A stretch of 64,000 nucleotides of DNA from JAXLVB01 sp046329195 (GTDB lineage Bacteria > Bacteroidota > Bacteroidia > Cytophagales > Spirosomataceae), in the NCBI GenBank assembly GCA_046329195.1, contig JAXLVB010000002.1, forward strand, positions 124,001-188,000. Reading direction: 5' to 3'. This document shows positions 1 through 6,928 of this stretch, piece after piece (the stretch's first letter is position 1; the number at the start of each line of letters is the position of its first letter). The notes beneath the pieces are model-generated. The model was not told the DNA's origin and made no database searches. It saw only the letters and a list, made by a program, of their open reading frames with translations. Position numbers and translations under genes: made by a program.

Positions 1-1
1 T

Positions 2-232
2 GCTGATTTAGTGGTAGATAAAAAAGTAGTTTGGAAAGTTCTGAACGCTGCTCCCGACTGGAATGGCACTACCATTTCATTTGATATTGAAGCAAAAGAA
101 GATAAAGCCATTCTAAGATTTGCCCATGCCGATTGGCAAACAGACGGAGATTTTTTTGCCGAATGTAACTTTGCCTGGGCTCGGTTTATGATAAGTCTAA
201 AATCTTATTGCGAAACGGGAACACCATCTTAA
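2..232 (+). CDS. SRPBCC (AHSA1-like) domain protein, 5'-truncated by window edge
   Basis: The reading frame is open to the left edge, so this is the C-terminal end (about 76 residues) of a gene that begins outside the window; the GTG at 11 is probably internal. The visible part resembles the end of START/SRPBCC proteins of the AHSA1 type: a strand with the pattern W-x-G-T-T-I-S-F-D-I, a second strand A-I-L-R-F-x-H-A, then a C-terminal helix with W-A-R-F-M-x-S-L-K-S-Y-x-E-T-G. Such proteins form a hydrophobic cavity and often have no known ligand. It sits 11 bp upstream of a SnoaL-like gene and is probably co-transcribed with it. The family call rests on the C-terminal pattern only. Confidence 0.65.
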   Translation, partial: ADLVVDKKVVWKVLNAAPDWNGTTISFDIEAKEDKAILRFAHADWQTDGDFFAECNFAWARFMISLKSYCETGTPS

Positions 233-243
233 AATAATATAAA

Positions 244-600
244 ATGACAACATTACAGATTTCAGAGCGATTTAATGAGCTTGCCCAACAAGAAAAGTGG
301 TTTGAAATACAAGATGAACTTTTCTCAGACGATGTAATTAGTGTAGAACCAGCACATTCACCCTACTTGAAAAATGCCAAAGGGAAAGAGTTTGTACGAA
401 AAAAAGGAGAAGAGTGGGTAGGCAAAATCACGGCACTTTATGGGGCTTATACTACTGCTCCCGTGGTGGCTGGCAATCATTTTTCCATAGGCAGGGGCTT
501 TGATGTTGAAGTGAATGGTATAGGCAGAGTAACCATTGACGAGATAATTGTATATGAAGTAAAAGACGGTAAAATTATCTCAGAGCAATTTTTTTACTAA
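244..600 (+). CDS. SnoaL-like / NTF2-like domain protein
   Basis: 118 residues, the normal size of a single NTF2-fold domain. The N-terminal helix pair (L-x-I-S-E-R-F-N-E-L-A, then Q-D-E-L-F-S-D-D-V-I-S-V-E-P) and the alternating C-terminal strands ending in V-Y-E-V-K-D-G-K-I-I-S-E-Q-F-F-Y are typical of the SnoaL/DUF4440 group, where the last strand carries the pattern DGKIxxxxFFY. Members are either small enzymes or ligand-binding scaffolds; no catalytic residue can be assigned here. There is no signal peptide, so it is cytoplasmic. It follows the SRPBCC gene by 11 bp and precedes an SDR gene by 149 bp; a shared small-molecule metabolism is possible but not shown. Confidence 0.7.
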   Translation: MTTLQISERFNELAQQEKWFEIQDELFSDDVISVEPAHSPYLKNAKGKEFVRKKGEEWVGKITALYGAYTTAPVVAGNHFSIGRGFDVEVNGIGRVTIDEIIVYEVKDGKIISEQFFY

Positions 601-688
601 ACATATTAAGGCAGCTAATGCTTTAATGCAACGCCATTAAATATAATCAAAGCAATTTTTGCCTCCAACAGCTTATATAATTAACAGA

Positions 689-727
689 CTTAACCTATCA
701 AAATTAGGTTATGGGCATTGTTATGCC
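689..727. other. two short hairpins upstream of the SDR gene
   Basis: Two neighbouring inverted repeats are visible: TAACCTA / TAGGTTA (689-709) and GGGCA / TGCCC (712-727). Neither is followed by a T-run, so they are not obvious intrinsic terminators. They lie 23 bp before the ATG at 750 and could be an operator or part of the leader. No function can be given from sequence alone. Confidence 0.3.
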
Positions 728-749
728 CACAAATTAAAAAAATCAAAAA

Positions 750-1523
750 ATGAAACTCAATAATCGTACAATACTCATTACAGGAGGCTCGGCAGGCATA
801 GGTTTAGCCTTTGCCCTCAAATTTTTAGAATTGGGTAATGAAGTTATCATCACAGGTAGAAGGCAATCTGTATTGGATGAGGTTAAAAAAAATCACCCAA
901 AACTGCATACTATACAAAGCGACGTAGCTGATTCTGAACAAATTGCAGCACTTGCCAAACAAGTGAAAGCTCAATTTCCAAAATTGGATGTGCTGATTAA
1001 CAATGCAGGTATGTCGTTGTATAAAAACCTTACTAACTCTATTGAAAATTTGGAAGGTCTCACCGCCGAAATGAATACCAACGTAGGAGGTGTTATCCGA
1101 ATGACCTCTGCTTTTATTGATGTGCTAAAAGAAAATAATGGTACTTTAATAAATGTTTCTTCGGCATTAGCCTTTGTACCCATGCCCTGTATTCCTATTT
1201 ATTGTGCTACAAAAGCAGCGATACATTCTTATACACAATCGCTTCGGTTTCAATTAGAAGATACTAACGTTGAAGTAATAGAAATAATGCCACCTGCGGT
1301 AAGTACCGACATGACGGTGGATTTAGCAGAAACAAACGATGTGAAGATGATTTCTGCTGACGAGTTGGTAAAACAAACTTTTGCTGATTTGAAAACGGGT
1401 AAAACTGAAATTCTACCAGGACAATCAAGCCAATTGGCATTTATGCGAAGACTTGCCTCTAATTTTATCAATAAACAACTATGGAAAGCCTCCAAAATTT
1501 TAGTACCCAACATTTCAAATTAA
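750..1523 (+). CDS. SDR family NAD(P)-dependent oxidoreductase (DltE-like)
   Basis: A classical short-chain dehydrogenase of 257 residues. The Rossmann dinucleotide motif TGGSAGIG is at residues 11-18, NNAG at 84-87, the catalytic serine lies in NVSSAL (about 137-138) and the catalytic pair is YCATK at 151-155. The TGRR after the second strand (35-38) suggests NADP(H) preference, because arginines there often bind the 2'-phosphate. The C-terminal part (E-x-M-P-P-A-V-x-T-D-M-T) matches the DltE/YqjQ-like oxidoreductases. It acts in the cytoplasm; the substrate is unknown. The next gene starts 6 bp downstream, so the two form an operon. Confidence 0.88.
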   Translation: MKLNNRTILITGGSAGIGLAFALKFLELGNEVIITGRRQSVLDEVKKNHPKLHTIQSDVADSEQIAALAKQVKAQFPKLDVLINNAGMSLYKNLTNSIENLEGLTAEMNTNVGGVIRMTSAFIDVLKENNGTLINVSSALAFVPMPCIPIYCATKAAIHSYTQSLRFQLEDTNVEVIEIMPPAVSTDMTVDLAETNDVKMISADELVKQTFADLKTGKTEILPGQSSQLAFMRRLASNFINKQLWKASKILVPNISN

Positions 1524-1529
1524 AAGCTG

Positions 1530-2273
1530 ATGAATACTTACGAATCATTTTATCAATTACACCATCAAGACCAGCCTTTTATTCTTGCCAATGCTTGGAA
1601 TGTAAATAGTGCTAAAATTATTGAGAAAAGTAGATTCGCTGCACTTGGCACTTCGAGCGGTGCAATTTCCAACTCAATGGGCTACGAAGATGGCGAAAAA
1701 ATGCCTTTTAACGAATTGCTTTATATCGTTCAAAAAATTACTGCCAAAGTCAAAATCCCTGTGTCAGTTGATTTTGAAAGAGGTTATACTGATAATCTTA
1801 GTGAATTGACCAACAATATTAATAAACTCATTGAAGCGGGTGTAGTGGGCATCAATCTGGAAGATGCACAAGGCGAGGAGATTTATTTGAAAAAATTATT
1901 TGCCATCAAAAATCATTTAGTCAAAACCAATCAAAATCTGTTCATCAATGCCCGAACCGACGGCTTTTTGCAAAAACTGGATTTTCCTTTGGAATTAACC
2001 ATTAAAAGAGCGAAACAATATCAAGAAGCAGGTGCTGATGGGCTGTTTGTAACGGGCGTTCAGCAACTGAATGATATTCAAAACATTGTTTCAGCAACCC
2101 CATTGCCTGTCAATATCGTAGCTGTGCCTAAGCTATATTCGGTAAGTCAATTAGCAGCAATTGGCGTTAAAAGAATAAGTATGGCTGTGTTTTTATATAA
2201 GGCTACTTATGCTACAATAGAAGCATTGGCTAAAGAAGTAGTATCGGCTAATTCATTTGAAAAATTGGGTTAA
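1530..2273 (+). CDS. isocitrate lyase / PEP mutase family protein
   Basis: 247 residues with the TIM-barrel pattern of the PEP mutase / methylisocitrate lyase superfamily: N-A-W-N-V-x-S-A at 21-28, the G-T-S-S-G-A-I strand at 40-46, the metal-binding segment V-D-F-E-R-G-Y at 80-86, and the N-L-E-D pair at 109-112, followed by N-A-R-T-D. The KKCGH loop of true isocitrate and methylisocitrate lyases is absent, so this is a member of the short PEP-mutase-like subgroup (carboxyphosphonoenolpyruvate mutase, oxaloacetate decarboxylase-like and uncharacterised enzymes). It is tightly linked (6 bp) to the SDR dehydrogenase, suggesting lyase and dehydrogenase act on related carbonyl compounds. No phosphonate genes are nearby. 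Confidence 0.82.
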   Translation: MNTYESFYQLHHQDQPFILANAWNVNSAKIIEKSRFAALGTSSGAISNSMGYEDGEKMPFNELLYIVQKITAKVKIPVSVDFERGYTDNLSELTNNINKLIEAGVVGINLEDAQGEEIYLKKLFAIKNHLVKTNQNLFINARTDGFLQKLDFPLELTIKRAKQYQEAGADGLFVTGVQQLNDIQNIVSATPLPVNIVAVPKLYSVSQLAAIGVKRISMAVFLYKATYATIEALAKEVVSANSFEKLG

Positions 2274-2305
2274 TTTGGAACAATCCTTTAATTAATACGG
2301 CTCTA

Positions 2306-2391
2306 CTACGATTTATACGGAAAAATAGTTCGAGTATGAACGTCGGGGAGGGTCAAAACCTCCCCGACGTTCGTTCCCGTATAAATCATAG
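2306..2391. repeat. nested palindromic (REP-like) element
   Basis: The core is a perfect 13-bp inverted repeat, AACGTCGGGGAGG at 2339-2351 and its complement at 2359-2371, with the 7-base loop GTCAAAA. An outer inverted repeat (CTACGATTTATACGG at 2306-2320 against 2377-2391, one mismatch) encloses it. It lies just after the PEP-mutase-like gene and before the dead LytTR gene, both pointing towards it. It may act as a two-way terminator, but there is no T-run, and the nested architecture suits a dispersed palindromic repeat better. Copy number elsewhere in the genome is unknown. Confidence 0.6.
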
Positions 2392-2399
2392 AACAACCA

Positions 2400-3126
2400 T
2401 TAATACTTACTCAACAATTTATCCCGCACCACCAGCCCAATCACTCGTTCACGCATATTGCGACTGATTGGAATAAGTTGATTTTGAATAGAAAGCTCGT
2501 TGTTTTCTATGCTTTCGATTTTCGATATAGCCACCAAATACGATTTATGCACCTGAAAGAATTTTGGGACAAAGGTATTCTTCTACCGTTTTGAGCGGTA
2601 AAAGTGTCATGTATTTGCCTTTGTTGGTATAAATCATCACATAAGTTTTGGAGTGCCTGCACAAACAAGATTCCATCTACCCGAATTTTCTCGTATTTGC
2701 TTTCGCATTTGATAAAAAGATGGTCTGGCTCGGCAGGTTGGGCAATATGATTTGTGGCTTGATTCTTTAAAAAATACAATTCTTTTGCTTTGCTGGCAGC
2801 TTTAAAAAAACGATTACATGTGATTGGTTTTAGCAAATAGTCAACTACATCGAACTGAAACCCCTCCAAAGCATAATTTGGAAAAGCCGTTGTCAGAATC
2901 ACCATCGGGAGATTGGTCTTAATTCTCAGAAAGTTAAGTCCCGTCATATGGGGCATCTGAATATCCAAAAAATGAGGTCAATTGACTGACTTTCAAGTAC
3001 CTTGTTGAATTCAAGTGGATTTTCAGCAACACCTACGAGCATAAGGTAATCTATCACCTCAACGTATTTCGTTAAGCCTTCGCTTGCCAACGGTTCATCA
3101 TCTACTATGACGCATTTCAGTTTCAT
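2400..3126 (-). pseudogene. LytTR-type response regulator, broken by three frameshifts
   Basis: Reading the minus strand in pieces recovers a complete LytTR response regulator. The first frame gives MKLKCVIVDDEP (3126 downward), with the acidic pocket DDE, and breaks near 2966, just before the phospho-acceptor segment D-I-Q-M-P-H-M-T-G-L that is read in a second frame with L-T-T-A-F and the K-P-I lysine. A further break lies near 2643, where one extra base separates V-Q-A-L-Q-N from Y-V-M-I-Y-T-N-K-G-K. A third lies near 2580; after it comes the LytTR DNA-binding end F-F-Q-V-H-K-S-Y-L with a normal TAA at 2400-2402. Three independent shifts without long homopolymers argue for real decay. No partner LytS kinase lies upstream, unlike the two intact LytTR genes in this window. 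Confidence 0.85.
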
Positions 3127-3187
3127 TTACTGTTTTTGCAAAAGAATTTATACATCGATATCCTGCAAGGGATTGGAAGTAAAGAAG

Positions 3188-3350
3188 CTGTTTAAACTTT
3201 TTATTTTTTGTGTAAGACGAGTCATTTTTTAACACAAAGTGCACAAAGAAATTTACACGAAGACCATAGAGAGAGAGAGATAGTTTGCGTTTTATGTACT
3301 TTTTGCCTAAGCTTTGAGTGCTTTGTGTTTATTTGAAAAGTTTAAACAGG
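3188..3350. repeat. 163-bp palindrome-ended intergenic element (MITE-like)
   Basis: The ends are a perfect 14-bp inverted repeat, CTGTTTAAACTTTT at 3188-3201 and its complement at 3337-3350. Inside, AACACAAAG at 3231-3239 faces CTTTGTGTT at 3322-3330, and the intervening sequence is rich in GAGAGA and CACAAAG words. It encodes no convincing protein. It occupies most of the 280-bp gap between the dead LytTR gene and the DUF1028 gene. The architecture suits a non-autonomous mobile or REP-type repeat; target duplications were not identified. Confidence 0.5.
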
Positions 3351-3406
3351 CTCAAATTTAACATTCAATTTGTCTAACTACTTATTTTAATTGTTTGGTG
3401 GTAGGT

Positions 3407-4183
3407 TTAGTCTTTGGGGAAAATGGCAACTTCAGTGCATTTGTTGTTTGCAAGCTCTTTTTTTAATTTATTCAATTCATTCCTAATTACCTTTGTTGCA
3501 TTTGGTCCACCTGTTTTTATCCCACCAGTTCTCAGCATCAAACTAGAACAGTAAGTATCTTTTGGTCTAACTATTTGAATAAATGCTGTAGTAGCCGTTT
3601 GTACTCCACATCTTCTATCGCCACCATATTTTGAACCGACTTCCAAAGCCATCATTAAAAGCTCCTCCAAGCTTAAGTTTTTCTTTCTTCCCTCCAAAAC
3701 TGCTTTATGAACTTCTTCAACAACCTTCTTGTCGGCAAGGGTATTTCCCTGAACAGATATACCTGGTGAGGTAGCAGTAGCTGCATAAGGATAATATGAA
3801 ATGCTATCACCTGTAAAAACAACTGGGTTATCATAATGCTCAAACGTTACTATCCCGTATTGTCTAAAAGCAACTTCTTTGTCAAAATCCTTATCCTGAA
3901 GTACTTTTAATATTTCCAAAGGAGTGGCATTTTTTCTCAATAACTCCAGCCCTCTATTTGTAATTCCGTCATCGCTATAAGCTTGTGCGATTATTGCTCC
4001 CTTGCCGGTAATAATTTTGGCTATGCCCGAAACCTCAAATGTACAGGAAGCTCCTGCTACTCCAACTGTTTTGGTTTTAGCATCTAAAATAATAATAGAC
4101 CAAGTAGCATTTGCCTTTATTTGACAAAATAACATTGCAACTATAATCAGTGCTATACTTACGAAAGGTGTTTTTAGTTTCAT
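3407..4183 (-). CDS. DUF1028 family secreted protein (putative Ntn-hydrolase fold)
   Basis: 258 residues. The N-terminus is a signal peptide (basic start, hydrophobic core S-I-A-L-I-I-V-A-M-L-F, cleavage after K-A-N-A). The mature protein would begin T-W-S-I-I-I-L-D, matching DUF1028 proteins, which start with a conserved Thr-x-Ser strand. The rest of the family pattern follows: V-G-V-A-G-A-S at about 40, G-A-I-I-A-Q-A-Y at about 66, and R-Q-Y-G-I-V. DUF1028 is considered related to Ntn hydrolases, so the exposed threonine could be the nucleophile (inference). It is preceded on the same strand, 41 bp away, by the sigma-factor fusion gene and may be co-transcribed. Substrate unknown. Confidence 0.75.
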   Translation of the reverse strand: MKLKTPFVSIALIIVAMLFCQIKANATWSIIILDAKTKTVGVAGASCTFEVSGIAKIITGKGAIIAQAYSDDGITNRGLELLRKNATPLEILKVLQDKDFDKEVAFRQYGIVTFEHYDNPVVFTGDSISYYPYAATATSPGISVQGNTLADKKVVEEVHKAVLEGRKKNLSLEELLMMALEVGSKYGGDRRCGVQTATTAFIQIVRPKDTYCSSLMLRTGGIKTGGPNATKVIRNELNKLKKELANNKCTEVAIFPKD

Positions 4184-4224
4184 TTTTTTAATTTTAATTG
4201 TTTCGGAAAAATTACCTACTTGTA

Positions 4225-5640
4225 TTATTCCGCCAATTCTATTTCAATTGCACCTTTTTTACCTGCATCACCATATTTTTCCATAGCTGTTTTGGACGAT
4301 AGTGACCGTATATGGTATTTTTTCTTGGTAAGATTTATTCTATCGCCCAATTTTGCAGACTTACCATTTACTACCAAATGATAAACTTTCCCTAGAAAAT
4401 TAGCAGTACCTTGAATAATATTGTGATTTTCGCCAAAATCAATGATTGATTTTCCTTCAAAATGAAGCTCATTGTCCTTGGCTGACCAGTGTAACTTTTC
4501 TCCATAGAATGTACCTGAAATGTCAGTAATAATGCTGGCTGGCGTATCTACATTCACAGAATTTTGAATGTTTGCTGGCTCATTTAAGATTAAATTGACA
4601 TTTGCGTTTGCATTAACATTGGCGTTCGCATTAGCATTTGCGTTCGCATTGACATCCACTTTAGTGGGCTTATTCAAAACTATGCTTTGAGATTGGTTGT
4701 TTTTTACCTCTAATTTGATAGGGGTCGTGTCTTTTTGTGCATGACTTGTCAAACTTACGGTGGTGGCTGCTATAAGCCCAATTGTTTTTAGATTTTTCAT
4801 TGAATTGGCATGATTAGTTAAAGAATCATTTTTACTAATGATGCGATTTTCGGAAAGGGTGGCAGTTTCATTTGAAATTTTATTTCTATCTGTATTTATC
4901 CAATAAATAAAACTCACTGCTCCAATACTCGAAATAGCAACCAATGCACTCAAAGAATTACTAAGAAAGGGTGATCTAGCTTTAAAAGTAGGAACAGAAC
5001 CACTTAAATTTGTACAAGATTCCGATAGAAATTGTTTGGAATTAGGTAGTTCAAAATGCTCAAATCGCTTTTTGTATAAGGTATCAATATTCCAAAAAAG
5101 TAGGAAAAAGACAGATTTCTTCTGCTTTTCATTTAGGAATTCCTTTATTTTCTTACGAGCTCTCGCCAGATGCGACTTTGAAGTACCTTCGCTAATACCG
5201 AGTTCTTGAGCAATTTGGGCATGCGTAAATCCATCAATTACATAAAGATTAAATACCATTTTATGATGCTCAGGCAATTGGTTGATTGCTACTAAAAGTT
5301 CATCTTCCGAGAAGTCATGATTTTCTTCGTGCATTGATTCTTCATTATTTTCCACCTCATTTTGTAGGTAATCGGTTATGTATTTTTGTTTTTGCTGGTT
5401 TCGCAAATATTGCAAACAATGATTCACCATGATTCGACGCAACCATGCTTCAAAAGGCCCCTTTCCTTCAAAATCATTTACTTTTTCATAAGCCAATAGA
5501 AAGGCATCATGAGCCAAATCTTCTGACAATTGCCTATCAGTTGTATAGCGGTAGCCCACACCTATCAATTTATTGATGTTTTGGTGGTAGGCTTTTTCCC
5601 AAAATGTTTTTGACACTATTATCAAATTTGAATGTTCCAT
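4225..5640 (-). CDS. ECF sigma factor fused to a transmembrane and secreted-type C-terminal region
   Basis: 471 residues, far longer than the usual ~180 for an ECF sigma factor. Residues 20-82 hold region 2 (D-R-Q-L-S-E-D-L-A-H-D-A-F, then W-L-R-R-I-x-x-N), and about 112-175 hold region 4 with the helix-turn-helix H-A-Q-I-A-Q-E-L-G-I-S-E-G-T. After a linker there is a membrane segment at about 226-248. A second hydrophobic stretch beginning at Met281 (ATG at 4798-4800) looks like a signal peptide, MKNLKTIGLIAATTVSLTSH. It is followed by an Asn-Ala/Asn-Val repeat and a domain ending in A-M-E-K-Y-G-D-A-G-K-K-G-A-I-E-I, which resembles the TonB-plug-like end of Bacteroidota M56/carboxypeptidase-like proteins. 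It could be one membrane-tethered regulator, or a sigma gene fused to a secreted-protein gene with internal initiation at 4800. Confidence 0.8.
   Translation of the reverse strand: MEHSNLIIVSKTFWEKAYHQNINKLIGVGYRYTTDRQLSEDLAHDAFLLAYEKVNDFEGKGPFEAWLRRIMVNHCLQYLRNQQKQKYITDYLQNEVENNEESMHEENHDFSEDELLVAINQLPEHHKMVFNLYVIDGFTHAQIAQELGISEGTSKSHLARARKKIKEFLNEKQKKSVFFLLFWNIDTLYKKRFEHFELPNSKQFLSESCTNLSGSVPTFKARSPFLSNSLSALVAISSIGAVSFIYWINTDRNKISNETATLSENRIISKNDSLTNHANSMKNLKTIGLIAATTVSLTSHAQKDTTPIKLEVKNNQSQSIVLNKPTKVDVNANANANANANVNANANVNLILNEPANIQNSVNVDTPASIITDISGTFYGEKLHWSAKDNELHFEGKSIIDFGENHNIIQGTANFLGKVYHLVVNGKSAKLGDRINLTKKKYHIRSLSSKTAMEKYGDAGKKGAIEIELAE
4597..4656 (-). repeat. in-frame hexamer repeat encoding Asn-Ala / Asn-Val
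   Basis: About nine degenerate 6-base units (reading AAT/AAC followed by GCN or GTN on the minus strand) encode alternating Asn-Ala and Asn-Val within the C-terminal region of the sigma-factor fusion. Synonymous variation between units shows the array is not a recent perfect expansion. Gain or loss of units would keep the frame, so it would change linker length and not switch the gene off. Confidence 0.7.
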
Positions 5641-5963
5641 AGATTACATGATACAAAAAATAGAAATGGTGGCAGATGAAATGCAAAAAAATTAAACCGA
5701 GTACATTGTTAGGCCAATAGTTTTTAGCTAACAGTGAATTAAACGTATGGCAATGTATTTAATGCACATCACAGGGTATTACTATTCGTGTAGCGACACT
5801 TACCAACAGAGAGTAATTAGCTCCAATAACAGCCCCAACCGATTCTGAGCTGTTCCTTCAACTTTGTTATACCAAGAGCAGGATAAGGCGAGTTGGGTAA
5901 ACCAATTTTGGATAGTATATTTCCCTGAATTTTTAAGGTTCAACATCTCTAAACCCATTTTCA
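5641..5963. other. 323-bp intergenic region, no gene seen
   Basis: This gap separates the divergent sigma-factor fusion and DUF1080 genes, so it must hold both promoters. No open frame with protein character was found. No clear TTTG-N19/20-TAnnTTTG match and no strong palindrome was found on either strand. Confidence 0.5.
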
Positions 5964-6728
5964 ATGAATAAATTCACCAAAATTCTGGCGCTTACCTGCC
6001 TAGTTGTAGGAACGAAGGCGTATGCCCAAATTGGCGTAGGCGCTAAGGCACCCAAAGGAGCAGAACTACTTTTTGACGGTACCCGCAAAATGCTTGATGA
6101 AAAATGGACCTATTGGCAAGGGCCACGATTAGCAGCAAAACTTCCTATCAAATGGCAAATTGTCAACGACCCCACAGCTAAAGGTACGGTAATGAACTCA
6201 AACGACCCCGCTGCAGCAGGAGGTTTGTATGGTTCTGCTGACATCGTGACCAAGGAAACGTTTCGAGATTTTCGGCTGCATGTAGAGTTTTATATTTCAA
6301 AACCAGGAGGAAACAGTGGCGTTTACCTCCAAAATCGCTATGAGATTCAAGTACTTGACGGTGATACGACCAGTCACGGCATGGCCGCTGTAATTAACGA
6401 AACCCCATCGCCTTACCAATACTATAAAGGAGTTGGTCAGTGGAACTCGTATGATATTGTATTTCGAGCGGCTCGCTTCAAAGATGGCAAGCGGGTCGAA
6501 AAAGCAATGGTCACGCTGTATTTCAACGGAGTGAAAGTGCATAAAAACCAAACCATTAACCAAGTATGGGGTGGCCCCAATTCTGGCATTGATGGTGGAA
6601 ACGACGGTGGCAAAGGCATTACCGATACTCCTCAAGGACTAAAACTTCAAGCCGAAGGCCATGATGTACTGTATCGAAATATTTGGATTAAAAAATTAGA
6701 CCTCACAAGCCCTACTACTGATTTTTGA
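5964..6728 (+). CDS. secreted DUF1080 (3-keto-disaccharide hydrolase-like) protein
   Basis: 254 residues with a signal peptide (MNKFTKILALTCLVVGTKAY, cleavage near A-Y-A-Q). The mature part has the beta-jellyroll pattern of DUF1080: E-L-L-F-D-G-T at 34-40, the strand F-R-D-F-R-L-H-V-E-F about 100-109, then G-G-N-S-G-V-Y-L-Q with R-Y-E-I-Q-V-L-D, the family signature. The end Y-R-N-I-W-I-K-K-L is typical of the last strand. DUF1080 proteins resemble concanavalin-like sugar-binding folds, and some hydrolyse 3-keto-glycosides. It acts in the periplasm or on the surface. No sugar oxidoreductase partner is adjacent, so the substrate is unknown. Confidence 0.88.
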   Translation: MNKFTKILALTCLVVGTKAYAQIGVGAKAPKGAELLFDGTRKMLDEKWTYWQGPRLAAKLPIKWQIVNDPTAKGTVMNSNDPAAAGGLYGSADIVTKETFRDFRLHVEFYISKPGGNSGVYLQNRYEIQVLDGDTTSHGMAAVINETPSPYQYYKGVGQWNSYDIVFRAARFKDGKRVEKAMVTLYFNGVKVHKNQTINQVWGGPNSGIDGGNDGGKGITDTPQGLKLQAEGHDVLYRNIWIKKLDLTSPTTDF

Positions 6729-6897
6729 TTTCAAGAAAAGCTGATTCATTCGAATGCTATTTTATCGAGTCAGAACCGAAAAACTGATGAGGTAAAATGG
6801 CATTTTTTATAAAGTCGATGTTGAACTAGGGGTAGATTTGGTTGAGAAAAAAACAAGGTTGGTTGAATATTTTTTTAGGGGCTAATAACACAAAATA

Positions 6898-6918
6898 GTT
6901 TTGAGGGATAATCAAAAC
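6898..6918 (+). other. 7-bp hairpin just upstream of the tyrosinase start
   Basis: GTTTTGA at 6898-6904 and TCAAAAC at 6912-6918 form a perfect short inverted repeat with a 7-base spacer, ending 10 bases before the ATG at 6929. It could be an operator half-site pair or a leader hairpin; there is no independent support. Confidence 0.25.
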
Positions 6919-6928
6919 CATCCGCCTC

